DNA of 64,000 nucleotides, from contig CAMKSE010000019.1 in NCBI GenBank assembly GCA_946415365.1, positions 1 through 64,000 of the forward strand, given 5' to 3'. The notes beneath the pieces are model-generated. The model was not told where the DNA came from. It ran no database searches and saw only the letters and a list, made by a program, of their open reading frames with translations. Positions 6,696-15,329 of this stretch are shown here, in pieces (within the stretch, counting starts at the first letter, position 1; each line of letters begins with the position of its first letter). This DNA comes from an uncultured Prevotellaceae bacterium. GTDB taxonomy: Bacteria > Bacteroidota > Bacteroidia > Bacteroidales > Bacteroidaceae. A program made the position numbers and the translations under genes.

Positions 6696-9647
6696 TCAGA
6701 ATCCGCGTGGACCGCCGAAGCCGCCACCACGGGGACCACCGCCGAAGCCGCCACCACGGGGACCACCGCCGAAACCACCGCCACGAGGACCATTTCCACC
6801 ACGGCCACCACGAGGACCGCCAAAGCCGAAGCCTCCACCACCGCCGAAGATGTTCAGACGATAGATGACGTGAAGCATGCCATAGCTTGTGATGGCATTG
6901 TATTCGGTATCGTTACGCGACATGGCCGTAATGGTGCGGCTGAAGGTGGACTGCTGGTGCAGGATGTCGTAAAGCTGCAGCGACACGGTGAGGGCGTTGC
7001 CTCTGAGGAAGCTCTGCGACAATTGGGCGTTCCAAATGAGCTCGTTGGTGTTCATCGAATTGTCGGCATAACCACGACGGCTCTGCATGTTCATGTTGGT
7101 CGTGAGCGACGTGCCCCACGGGCAGGTAATACCCACCATACCACCGTAGGAGAACTGCCAGGTATCGAGGTCGTTGTTGGGCTGCAGCTCACTGCGCGAA
7201 CGGGTGTAGTTGAGCGATCCGTTGAGCTCAATCTCCAACCAATCGTTGCGATAGCTGGCTGCCAGACGCTCGTTGATGCCAAGGCTGTTGGTGACACTCT
7301 CCTGAGAATCGCTGACGTTGTTGATGCTGACGTAGCCGACGTTGTGATTATAGCTGAGGTTTGTGAATGTGTTGACGTTGAAATAGGCGGCAGAGTCGAC
7401 GGCCGTGTTGAACATGAAGCCGAGGTTACCATTCCAGTTGCCATTGACATTCTCAGGACGTGTGATCGTACCACCGGTCTCAGAGTTATAGGTCGATTTG
7501 TTGGCGACGGAGTTACTTGTCGTCGAGAAGTTCACGAAGGTCATCACGGCCCGCTGGTGCTTCTGGAAGTAGTCGTTGTAGAAGAGCTGGAAGTTCTGTG
7601 TGAACGACGGTTTCAGACCAGGGTTACCACGGGTGATGCGCAGGGGGTTGCTATCGTCGACGATATCGAGCAGGTCGGTCATCGACGGCTGCTGGGTACG
7701 ACCGCGATAGGTGAAGCGCAGCTGACCGGTAGCCGACTTCTTCCAACGGAAGTCGAGCGTCGGGGTAATGTTGGTGACGGTGCGCGTCGTGTCAGCATGG
7801 ACACCCTGATAGTCCTGAATGAAGTGCGACTTCTGTGGCAACACCTGGAAGCCGACGTTGAAATTGTAGGCCTTGCGGACAATGCGCAGCATCACTTCTG
7901 CTGTATGATTGTAGTTCTTGTATTCAGACATACGACTCAATTTCGTGTCCTCGTAACTGTCCAACGGATTGACAAGGCGTCCGAGATAAGCATCCCAGTT
8001 GCGGTACATGGGAATGATGTCGGTGTAGTCCACGTCCGTCAGACTAAAGGTCTTACGGTCACTCTTGGTGTAGCTGTAGTTGTAGCGATAGCTGAACTGC
8101 AAGTACACCTGACGCATGATAGGCTCACTATAGGTGATGCGGGCGCTGTAGCTCCAGTTGTCCTGAGGTGTGAGACTATAGCGGTTGGTAACCGTCGTGT
8201 CGGGGGTAGTGAAAAGGTAAACGTAGTTGTTCGACATTGACTTGCTGGTGCCCTCACTCCAGTTGCCATTCAACTGCAACGTAATATTACGACCGGAGTT
8301 GTTCAGACGGCGGTTGAACTGCAGCATGCCACCCACGTTCTTAGAGTCGCTGTAGCTGATGCCGTCCTGCACATTAAAGTTCTTCACAATACCATTGCCA
8401 ATCAACTTATTAAGTTCCGATAATGGATCGGTAACATAGTCGTAGGGATTCTGATTCTCGTTAAAAGTGGCACTCTCACTACTATTCTCACCATCGCTGG
8501 AATTATAGCGGGCATTGGGACGGAACATGATGTTCGTCATCGAGTCGGGCTGCCACTCCAGACGCATCTGCGCATTCCACTGGTTGGAACGGGAGAAGTC
8601 CTGTTTGACACTATTGCTGAACGACGAAAGTTGTTCACTATAGATATTCTCCGTTGAGCTCTTCGACCAGGTATCGCCGTCGCTGTGGTTCCAGCGCACG
8701 CTACCGTCGACCTTCAGTTTGTCGGTCTTCTCGTAGTTGAGGTTCAGACCAACCATCTTATTGGCTGTCAGGCCCTGACGACCGCCACCAAAACGGCCAC
8801 CACCACCGCCACCAGGGAAGCCCATGTCGTTGGTGTTGTTGGCATTGGTCATGAGGAACACCTTCATATCGTCCTTCATCACACCACCGAAAATACGGCC
8901 TGCATAGCGATGCTTGGTACCTGCGGCGAGGTCGGCATTGGCCATGATACCCTTATTCATGCCAGCCTTGATACCGAAGTCAAGTACCGTCTCCTCCTCA
9001 CCGTCCTCGATACCCGACACACGGGCGAGGTCGCTCTGCTGGTCATAGGCCTTGATACGGTCGATGATATTCGTGGGCAGGTTCTTCATGGCTGTCTTCG
9101 TATCGCCAGTCATGAATTCCTTACCGTCGACGAGGATTTTCTTCACCTGCTTACCATTGATCTTGATGGTACCGTCGTCGCTAACTTCAGCACCAGGCAG
9201 ACGACGTACGAGTTCTTCAGCCACAGAACCTTCTGGAGTACGGAAGGCGTTGGCATTATATACAAAGGTGTCGGCCTTCAGTGTCACTTTCTGTGCACGG
9301 GCCGTCACCGTTGCGCCCTTCAGCATGATAGCATCGGGCTCCATCTTGATGGTACCTGCATTATAGTCCTTACCATCCTTCAAACTAATCTTTTTCTGAT
9401 AGGTCTTAAATCCTACATAAGTAACCTGTAGCGTGTAAGAACCTTCTTCTGGGGCTTTGATGGAGAAGGCGCCTTCTGTATTGGTTACTGCATTGGCAAC
9501 GACCTTCTCACCTTTCATCAGGGCTGCAGTAGCCTGAATCACGGCTTCCTGGGTATCCTGTTCAACAACCCTACCTCTAACTGTTCGCTGGGCGAAAGAA
9601 ACGACTGCCACCATAAGGGCAACAATCAGGAGTACATTTTTTTTCAT
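6696..9647 (-). CDS. Outer-membrane beta-barrel protein, TonB-receptor-like
   Basis: 983 residues. A signal peptide (residues 1-19, ending in SFAQ) is followed by a carboxypeptidase-regulatory-like beta domain (about 20-110), a plug-like region with the GKQVKKILVDGKEF motif near 165-180, and a long barrel-forming part. This architecture matches the outer membrane beta-barrel family protein group (OMP_b-brl_3) of Bacteroidetes. Two glycine-rich stretches stand out: GFPGGGGGGRFGGG near 276-290 and a C-terminal GPRGGGFGG repeat that ends in Phe, as barrel proteins do. No SusD partner is adjacent, so it is not a classical PUL receptor. The substrate is unknown. Confidence 0.8.
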   Translation of the reverse strand: MKKNVLLIVALMVAVVSFAQRTVRGRVVEQDTQEAVIQATAALMKGEKVVANAVTNTEGAFSIKAPEEGSYTLQVTYVGFKTYQKKISLKDGKDYNAGTIKMEPDAIMLKGATVTARAQKVTLKADTFVYNANAFRTPEGSVAEELVRRLPGAEVSDDGTIKINGKQVKKILVDGKEFMTGDTKTAMKNLPTNIIDRIKAYDQQSDLARVSGIEDGEEETVLDFGIKAGMNKGIMANADLAAGTKHRYAGRIFGGVMKDDMKVFLMTNANNTNDMGFPGGGGGGRFGGGRQGLTANKMVGLNLNYEKTDKLKVDGSVRWNHSDGDTWSKSSTENIYSEQLSSFSNSVKQDFSRSNQWNAQMRLEWQPDSMTNIMFRPNARYNSSDGENSSESATFNENQNPYDYVTDPLSELNKLIGNGIVKNFNVQDGISYSDSKNVGGMLQFNRRLNNSGRNITLQLNGNWSEGTSKSMSNNYVYLFTTPDTTVTNRYSLTPQDNWSYSARITYSEPIMRQVYLQFSYRYNYSYTKSDRKTFSLTDVDYTDIIPMYRNWDAYLGRLVNPLDSYEDTKLSRMSEYKNYNHTAEVMLRIVRKAYNFNVGFQVLPQKSHFIQDYQGVHADTTRTVTNITPTLDFRWKKSATGQLRFTYRGRTQQPSMTDLLDIVDDSNPLRITRGNPGLKPSFTQNFQLFYNDYFQKHQRAVMTFVNFSTTSNSVANKSTYNSETGGTITRPENVNGNWNGNLGFMFNTAVDSAAYFNVNTFTNLSYNHNVGYVSINNVSDSQESVTNSLGINERLAASYRNDWLEIELNGSLNYTRSRSELQPNNDLDTWQFSYGGMVGITCPWGTSLTTNMNMQSRRGYADNSMNTNELIWNAQLSQSFLRGNALTVSLQLYDILHQQSTFSRTITAMSRNDTEYNAITSYGMLHVIYRLNIFGGGGGFGFGGPRGGRGGNGPRGGGFGGGPRGGGFGGGPRGGGFGGPRGF
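6700..6796. repeat. 27-bp tandem repeat coding a Gly-rich tail
   Basis: About three copies of a 27-bp unit encode nine-residue GGPRGGGFG blocks at the C-terminus of the outer-membrane protein. The copies are nearly identical at DNA level, which suggests recent expansion. Confidence 0.75.
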
Positions 9648-9751
9648 CTACTTTCTGTTTATTTACGGCTTTTTGACGCGACAAACGGGGAAAAGTTTAA
9701 TGGGGAGGCTAAAAAATTTTGCAATAATGCTTGGCTTTCAAGAAAAAATCG

Positions 9752-9760
9752 TACCTTTGC
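9752..9760 (+). promoter_or_regulatory. -7 box of aroB
   Basis: TACCTTTGC, with TTGG at 9731-9734 as a possible -33 element. It lies inside the longest open frame of aroB, which shows that the true start is the ATG at 9796. Confidence 0.75.
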
Positions 9761-9795
9761 ACCGAAATAAAATCAACCAACCGGACTATCAGAAG

Positions 9796-10878
9796 ATGAA
9801 TCCACAGAAAGTTGTGTTATCAGATAATTTACAACAGACACTCACTGAGGCCGTTATGCTCTGTGAGCGTGATCGTACCTTCATCTTAGTCGACGAGACC
9901 ACAGAAAAGTGCTGTCTGCCACTCGTTAGCGGAACAGACTGTCTGAAGGGTGCAACGACCATCGTCATCGGTTCCACTGATGCCAACAAAACCCTCGAAT
10001 CACTCGCCCATGTATGGGAGAAACTGGGAGAAGGAGGTGCTACGCGCCACTCCTTATTAGTAAATATAGGAGGAGGTATGGTGACTGATTTGGGAGGCTT
10101 CGCTGCCTCTACCTTCAAACGTGGCATCAACTATATCAACATTCCCACGACGCTGCTCGCAATGGTCGATGCCAGCGTGGGCGGAAAGACGGGTATCAAC
10201 TTCCGAGGACTGAAAAACGAGGTGGGCGTATTCAGCAATGCCAGCACCGTGATCCTCGACACGCACTTTTTGAAAACACTTGACACTGAGAATATCCGCT
10301 CAGGCTATGCTGAGATGCTGAAGCATGGTCTGATCTCCAACGAACAGATGTGGGCAGAGCTGATTAACTTTGAACTTGGAGCTTTAAACTTTGAGCTTTA
10401 TGATAACTCAAAGGCGGAGTATTTTTCAAAGTTAAGCAGGATGCTGGCTGACAGTGTGAAGGTGAAGCAGCGCATCGTGACAGAAGACCCCTTGGAGCAG
10501 GGCATCCGCAAGGCGCTGAACCTGGGTCACACCGTAGGACACGCCTTTGAGTCGTTTGCGCTGAGAAGCAGACCTATTTTGCATGGTTATGCCGTTGCCT
10601 ACGGACTGATCAGCGAACTCTACCTGAGTACCATCAAGACAGGATTCCCGTCGGACAAGATGCACCAGACGGTGAGTTTCATCAAGGACCACTACGGCAA
10701 GATGACCATCACCTGCGATGACTACCCCACCCTGCTGGAACTGATGACCCACGACAAGAAGAATATGGCCGGCGTAATCAATTTCACGCTGTTAGGAGAT
10801 ATCGGAGACATCCGAATCAACCAGACGGTCACAAAGGACGACATATACGAAGCACTTGACTTCTACAGGGAGTGCTGA
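9796..10878 (+). CDS. aroB: 3-dehydroquinate synthase AroB
   Basis: 360 residues, family length. It converts DAHP to 3-dehydroquinate in the shikimate pathway, using NAD and a divalent metal. Visible family motifs are the GGGMVTDLGGFAASTFKRGI block, the PTTLLAMVDASVGGKTGIN block and the metal-binding LNLGHTVGHAFE. The frame is open from 9673, but the promoter -7 box lies inside that extension, so ATG 9796 is chosen. The stretch NFELGALNFELY (about residues 191-202) is encoded by five 7-bp repeat units and looks like an in-frame insertion in a loop region. The enzyme otherwise appears intact. Confidence 0.95.
   Translation: MNPQKVVLSDNLQQTLTEAVMLCERDRTFILVDETTEKCCLPLVSGTDCLKGATTIVIGSTDANKTLESLAHVWEKLGEGGATRHSLLVNIGGGMVTDLGGFAASTFKRGINYINIPTTLLAMVDASVGGKTGINFRGLKNEVGVFSNASTVILDTHFLKTLDTENIRSGYAEMLKHGLISNEQMWAELINFELGALNFELYDNSKAEYFSKLSRMLADSVKVKQRIVTEDPLEQGIRKALNLGHTVGHAFESFALRSRPILHGYAVAYGLISELYLSTIKTGFPSDKMHQTVSFIKDHYGKMTITCDDYPTLLELMTHDKKNMAGVINFTLLGDIGDIRINQTVTKDDIYEALDFYREC
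10366..10400. repeat. 7-bp x5 tandem array inside aroB
   Basis: Five 7-bp units (AACTTTG, AACTTGG, AGCTTTA, AACTTTG, AGCTTTA) lie within the aroB coding sequence and share an exact 18-mer with the array between the hcp genes at 515-532. Confidence 0.8.
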
Positions 10879-10932
10879 CCTAAGAGCGACCAATCAACTT
10901 GATAGACCTGATCATATTACTAACTAATCGTG

Positions 10933-10962
10933 GATAGGATTGCTCGCGAGGGTAGTCCTATC
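10933..10962 (+). terminator. Stem-loop after aroB
   Basis: A 13-pair stem (arms GATAGGATTGCTC and GGGTAGTCCTATC, with G-U pairs) closed by a GCGA loop of the GNRA type, followed by TCTTT. It is the likely aroB terminator. Confidence 0.7.
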
Positions 10963-11012
10963 TCTTTAAAAAGAAAGAGTCAATAATTATCAACAATAAA
11001 GACAGAACGCTT

Positions 11013-12266
11013 ATGAAGAAACTAATCACACTCACGGCAGTACTCTTGTCAAGCCTCAGCATGACAGCCCAGGACCTGCCACTTGTCTACGAGACCGAGA
11101 ACACGGGCGCCAATGCCAACCCGTCGCTGCCCGCTATGGAGCAATGCCGCAGAACCGATCCGCTGCCAGACCCTCTGGAATGGTCTGACGGCAACAGTCG
11201 CATCAATTCCTTCGCCGACTGGACGCTGCGAAGGGGAGAAATTGCCAAGGAGATCCAGCACTATGAGATCGGCACGAAGCCTGTCGTTGATCCCTTAGCC
11301 GTGAAAGCCCGGATGGACGGCGACACGCTGAAGGTAGACGTTACCGTCAACGGTCAGACGCTACAGCTGAAGGCACTCATCAGCTATCCTTCCGTCGGTG
11401 AGGCGCCATACCCCCTGATGATTGGCACGAGCATGATCTCATTGCCAAAAGACATTTTTGCATCTCGCCCCATCGCCACGATGACCTACAGGGAATCGCA
11501 GGTGAACAGCTACAGCCAGTTTGGCGGCCGGATGGGAAGGAAGCCTGCCGGACGCGGAAACTACAATTTCGACCGTCTCTATCCTGAACTGAAGGACAAT
11601 GGAGCCTACAGCGAATGGGCATGGGGACTGAGCCGTCTGATCGACGGACTGCAACAACTCGGCCCTGAGGTGACGAAAATCGACACGAAACACATCGGTG
11701 TTACAGGATGCTCCTATGCTGGCAAGATGGCACTCTTCTGCGGGGCCTTCGACGAGCGCGTGGCCCTGACCATCACTCAGGAGCCTGGTGGAGGTGGTGC
11801 TGCCGCATGGCGCTACTCACGCTATATGAACATACAGCCTGGAGCAGAACCCGTTGAGAACCTCGACAAGACCGACTACAACTGGTTTATGGAGAGCATG
11901 CGCGAGAACTTCGGTGGCGACAGCGTGGCTTATTTGCCCCACGACCACCACGAGCTGGTCGCTATGGTCTGTCCACGTGCCCTGCTGATGCTTGGTAATC
12001 CTGACTATCCCTGGCTGGCAGACCCCTCAGCCTACGTCTCGATGAATGGTGCCATCAAGGTGTGGGAACAGTTTGGCATCGAAGACCGTGTAGGCTATTC
12101 CATCGTGGCAGGCCACGGCCACTGCCAACTGCCAAAGGAACAATATCCTGAGGTAGAAGCCTATATCGACAGGTTCCTGTTAGGAAAAAAAGAAGTGAAT
12201 ACCAAAGTGCGCATCGCACCAGAGGGTTACAAGGATATCGACCTGAAGCGCTGGATCGTCTGGTAA
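11013..12266 (+). CDS. CE15 glucuronoyl esterase, secreted
   Basis: 417 residues with a signal peptide (cleavage after SMTAQ, about residue 20). It is an alpha/beta hydrolase of carbohydrate esterase family 15, which cleaves ester links between lignin alcohols and 4-O-methyl-glucuronate side chains of xylan. The nucleophile motif GCSYAGK (Ser 234), the QEPGGGGA segment (Glu 257) and the C-terminal GHGHC (His 370) match the family. It probably acts in the periplasm or at the surface. It stands alone between aroB and the convergent men genes rather than in a visible xylan locus. No promoter was recognised. Confidence 0.85.
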   Translation: MKKLITLTAVLLSSLSMTAQDLPLVYETENTGANANPSLPAMEQCRRTDPLPDPLEWSDGNSRINSFADWTLRRGEIAKEIQHYEIGTKPVVDPLAVKARMDGDTLKVDVTVNGQTLQLKALISYPSVGEAPYPLMIGTSMISLPKDIFASRPIATMTYRESQVNSYSQFGGRMGRKPAGRGNYNFDRLYPELKDNGAYSEWAWGLSRLIDGLQQLGPEVTKIDTKHIGVTGCSYAGKMALFCGAFDERVALTITQEPGGGGAAAWRYSRYMNIQPGAEPVENLDKTDYNWFMESMRENFGGDSVAYLPHDHHELVAMVCPRALLMLGNPDYPWLADPSAYVSMNGAIKVWEQFGIEDRVGYSIVAGHGHCQLPKEQYPEVEAYIDRFLLGKKEVNTKVRIAPEGYKDIDLKRWIVW

Positions 12267-12274
12267 GGATTGTT

Positions 12275-13240
12275 TCAGCTTTCAGCTATCTTTTCGGCCT
12301 GCCTTCGGGCAGGCTTTCCTGTTTCTGTCAGGGGGATATGGTCCACGTGGATATAGGCCCGTGGCTGATGGTATTTCGTCAGGATACGCTCGCACACCTG
12401 ACGAGCCTCATTGACTGAGCCCTCCGTCAACAGTACCATCGCCTCGCCAAGTCTCGCGTCTGGACGTTTTGACACCAGATAAGGTTCTTTCAGATGGGAT
12501 CTCAATAGCCGTTCCACCTCTTCCGCCTGTATCTTCAGACCTCCAGAACAGATCACATTATCCTTTCTTCCGAGAATACGGAAACGGCCATTGCTGCCTA
12601 AAACCGCCATATCATTCGTATACAACCGTTCCTCACAGACTTCTGGCGCATCAATCACAAGACAACCATCTTCCGAAAGGCTCACCTCAACGGACGGGAA
12701 GGGTGTGTACCACTCCGAAGCCTCATCACCGTTCAATCGTCTCAATGCTATATGCGAGAGCGTCTCAGTCATTCCGTATGTGCTCCATACGCCATTGGGA
12801 AAGTCCTTCAGTTCCTGAGCCAACGCCTCATCCACGGCCCCACCACCGATAATCAGGTGCTGAATCGCTTTCAGCCGCTCTCTTTCCTCAGCCACCTGCA
12901 AGGAGTTATACACCTGCATCGGCACCATCGCCGCAAACGTAAGACCTTCAGTCTGTTTCGTTGCCAGAGGATGCCCTGACGGCTCAACGCTGATCAGCTT
13001 CAGTCCCCTTTCCTGGGCCCTCACCACCATCATCTTGCCAGCAATATAGTCTACGGATATACACAACAGGGCCGTATCTCCAGGCTGCAGTCCCAGGAAA
13101 TCACACGTCCTGCGTGCAGAGGCCAGCATCCGCCGTTTTTCCACAAGCATCCTCTTGGGCTCCCCAGTACTCCCACTGGTCTTCACCTCGACATAAGGAC
13201 TGTCGTTATTCCATTCCTCCAAAAACTCTTCTAAAGACAT
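12275..13240 (-). CDS. menE: O-succinylbenzoate--CoA ligase MenE
   Basis: 321 residues of the acyl-adenylate-forming family. It activates o-succinylbenzoate with CoA in menaquinone synthesis. The P-loop-like KTSGSTGEPKRM (about residues 20-31), STYGMTETLSHI (about 173-184) and LGRKDNVICSGGLKI (about 226-240) are the standard motifs. It is shorter than proteobacterial MenE but of the compact form seen in Bacteroidetes. It is the last gene of SPFH-menB-menC-menE and is separated from menC by a 125-bp repeat-filled gap. Its 3' end holds a hairpin that may terminate the convergent esterase gene. Confidence 0.88.
   Translation of the reverse strand: MSLEEFLEEWNNDSPYVEVKTSGSTGEPKRMLVEKRRMLASARRTCDFLGLQPGDTALLCISVDYIAGKMMVVRAQERGLKLISVEPSGHPLATKQTEGLTFAAMVPMQVYNSLQVAEERERLKAIQHLIIGGGAVDEALAQELKDFPNGVWSTYGMTETLSHIALRRLNGDEASEWYTPFPSVEVSLSEDGCLVIDAPEVCEERLYTNDMAVLGSNGRFRILGRKDNVICSGGLKIQAEEVERLLRSHLKEPYLVSKRPDARLGEAMVLLTEGSVNEARQVCERILTKYHQPRAYIHVDHIPLTETGKPARRQAEKIAES
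12297..12317 (+). terminator. UUCG-loop terminator inside the menE 3' end
   Basis: Perfect 7-bp stem GCCTGCC/GGCAGGC with a TTCG tetraloop and TTT after it on the plus strand, 31 bp past the esterase stop. It overlaps the last codons of menE on the other strand. Confidence 0.6.
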
Positions 13241-13254
13241 ATGCTACATATTTA

Positions 13255-13402
13255 ATTTTAGACAGAAGGACATAAGAACATATTTTATTTTAGTACATAA
13301 GAGACATATTTTAGACATAAGGACATAAGAGACATAAGGGCTGCGCCAATAAGGAGGGAATATTATTATGTTCTTATGTCTAAAAAAGTTCTTCTGTCTA
13401 GA
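13255..13402. repeat. ACATAAG-word array between menC and menE
   Basis: At least eight degenerate 8-10 bp words (GACATAAG, GACAGAAG, ACATATTTT) crowd this region on the plus strand at 13260-13340. A complementary cluster (TTCTTATGTC, TTCTTCTGTC) at 13370-13400 forms an inverted repeat with them. The right part encodes the last 12 residues of MenC. Confidence 0.75.
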
Positions 13403-14436
13403 AAAAGTTTGTCGCCGCGAATCTCCAGACCCATATCGATATTATCCGTAAACAGCTGTCCTGTGCCCAGTCCCTGAGGCATGCGGATATGGTCGCCATA
13501 CACGTCGCTGGTAAACTGGGCAATGGCATTCAGCCCGATATTACTCTCCAGCGCAGAGGTGATCCACGAACCGATGCCCATTTCCTTCGCTGCGGCAATC
13601 CACTCCCTGCACCCAGCCATACCACCATGCAGCGACGGTTTCAGAACGATATACCGTGGTTTGATGATACCCAGCATGTGCGACTTCATCTCTGGGTCGT
13701 TCACACCAATCAGTTCCTCGTCGAGAGCAATCGGCAGGGGCGACTCTCTGCAGAGTTCTGCCATGAAGGCCCACTGTTTCTGGCGGATGGGTTGTTCGAT
13801 GCTGTGGATGGCATACTGCGACAGGAGTTCCAACTTATAAAGCGCTTCCTCATAAGGAAAGGCCCCGTTGGCATCGAGGCGCAGTTCCACGTCGTGGAAG
13901 GAGAATCTCTGACGGATGCGCTTCACCAGATCCAGCTCGCGTTCGAAGTCGATGGCTCCGATTTTCAGTTTCACGCAATCGAAGCCCTTCTCCAACTTCT
14001 CCTCCATACGTTGTAGCATCTCCTCGTAACTACCCATCCACACCAGACCGTTGATCTTGATGCCCACCTCACCTCGTGTGAAGGCCGTATCAAACAATAT
14101 CCCCCTCTCCTGACTCCTGACTCCTGCCTCCTGTCTCCTTAAATCCAACATCGCCGTCTCCAGTCCGAAGAGCATCGACGGATATGGTCTCAGTGCCTCA
14201 TAGTCTATCTGGCCCGTTCTGCACACATCGTCGCAGAACCCCTGCAGCACCTCACCGTAATTAGGTATTGCATCACAACTCAAATCTGGCAGTGGGGCGC
14301 ATTCTCCCACGCCCTCGCACTCACCGTCCGACAGATGAACGAACCAGCTTTTCCTTGTCGTATACACCCCTCTCGATGTCCCAGCTGGCTGTTTGAAATG
14401 CAGTACTCGCTCAGATACAGTAACTTTTATTGACAT
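13366..14436 (-). CDS. menC: o-Succinylbenzoate synthase MenC
   Basis: 356 residues, an enolase-superfamily enzyme which dehydrates SHCHC to o-succinylbenzoate. The catalytic K-x-K is in CVKLKIG (about residues 154-160); metal ligands lie in LRLDANGAF, SIEQP and ALDEE. Two parts are encoded by short tandem repeats: LRRQEAGVRSQERG (about 99-112) by 7-bp units at 14105-14139, and the C-terminal FLDRRTFLDIRT by the 13366-13402 word cluster. Both look like additions to a normal MenC. It lies 20 bp after menB, in the same operon. Confidence 0.9.
   Translation of the reverse strand: MSIKVTVSERVLHFKQPAGTSRGVYTTRKSWFVHLSDGECEGVGECAPLPDLSCDAIPNYGEVLQGFCDDVCRTGQIDYEALRPYPSMLFGLETAMLDLRRQEAGVRSQERGILFDTAFTRGEVGIKINGLVWMGSYEEMLQRMEEKLEKGFDCVKLKIGAIDFERELDLVKRIRQRFSFHDVELRLDANGAFPYEEALYKLELLSQYAIHSIEQPIRQKQWAFMAELCRESPLPIALDEELIGVNDPEMKSHMLGIIKPRYIVLKPSLHGGMAGCREWIAAAKEMGIGSWITSALESNIGLNAIAQFTSDVYGDHIRMPQGLGTGQLFTDNIDMGLEIRGDKLFLDRRTFLDIRT
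14105..14139. repeat. 7-bp x5 tandem array inside menC
   Basis: Five 7-bp units, AGGAGNC on the coding strand (last unit AGGAGAG), lie inside menC. The same word in the same reading frame occurs eight times in the nucleoside kinase gene at 16641-16696. Confidence 0.8.
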
Positions 14437-14456
14437 AGTAACCTGCTTTTCTGTCT

Positions 14457-15314
14457 TTACGGCAGTTTGGGATATTTCTTGAAGTCGGGTTTGCGCTTCT
14501 CGAGGAAGGCCTTGCCACCCTCCTGCGCCTCGTCGAGGAAGTAATAGAGCATCGTTGCGTCGCCAGCAAGCTCCTGGATACCTGCCTGTCCGTCGAGTTC
14601 GGCATTGAGTCCGGCCTTGATCATGCGCAGGGCCAACGGTGAGCGTTCCATCATGATCTCAGCCCACTCCACGCACTCGTTCTCAAGCCGTTCGATGGGC
14701 ACCACTTTGTTCACCATACCCATCTCCTCAGCCTCTTTGGCCGTGTACTGACGGCAGAGGAACCATATCTCACGCGCCTTCTTCTGTCCGACGATGCGTG
14801 CCAGATAGCTGCTGCCAAAGCCTGCATCGAACGAGCCTACCTTCGGTCCCGTCTGTCCGAAGATGGCATTCTCAGAGGCGATGGTCAGGTCGCAGACGAG
14901 ATGCAACACGTGGCCGCCACCGATCGCATAGCCGTTCACCATGGCGATCACGGGCTTGGGCAACCGTCGTATCTGCATCTGCACGTCGAGCACACTCAGA
15001 CGGGGCACGCCATCCTCATCGACATAGCCGCCACGTCCCTTCACGTGCATATCGCCGCCAGAGCAGAAAGCATGCTTCACGTCGCCTAAGCTTTTTCCCT
15101 CAGGCACTTCCGACATCGCCCCCGTCAGCAGCACCACACTGATATCCTGCATTTCACGACAAGCCGAAAAAGCCTGGCTCAGTTCCCACGTGGTCTTAGG
15201 CGTAAACGCATTCCTATACTGCGGACGGTTGATGGTGATCTTCGCAATCCCGTTGTACGCCTCAAACAGTATCTCCTCAAACTCACGGATCGTCTTCCAC
15301 TGTCTCTTTTCCAT
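14457..15314 (-). CDS. menB: 1,4-dihydroxy-2-naphthoyl-CoA synthase MenB
   Basis: 285 residues of the crotonase superfamily. It closes the second ring of the menaquinone head group from succinylbenzoyl-CoA. The oxyanion-hole regions [17 protein letters not shown] (about residues 80-96) and [18 protein letters not shown] (about 124-141) and the segment [17 protein letters not shown] (about 152-168) are diagnostic of MenB. It follows the SPFH gene by 15 bp and precedes menC by 20 bp. menF and menD are not in the window. Confidence 0.95.
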   Translation of the reverse strand: MEKRQWKTIREFEEILFEAYNGIAKITINRPQYRNAFTPKTTWELSQAFSACREMQDISVVLLTGAMSEVPEGKSLGDVKHAFCSGGDMHVKGRGGYVDEDGVPRLSVLDVQMQIRRLPKPVIAMVNGYAIGGGHVLHLVCDLTIASENAIFGQTGPKVGSFDAGFGSSYLARIVGQKKAREIWFLCRQYTAKEAEEMGMVNKVVPIERLENECVEWAEIMMERSPLALRMIKAGLNAELDGQAGIQELAGDATMLYYFLDEAQEGGKAFLEKRKPDFKKYPKLP

Positions 15315-15329
15315 AACGCTCCTCCTCTG

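Noticed and set aside
6870..8240. A 456-residue open frame on the plus strand
   Set aside because: It lies fully opposite the outer-membrane protein gene, has no promoter and a composition typical of an antisense shadow of a biased coding strand.
9673..9795. N-terminal extension of AroB
   Set aside because: The promoter -7 box lies inside this stretch, so it is untranslated or upstream of the transcript.
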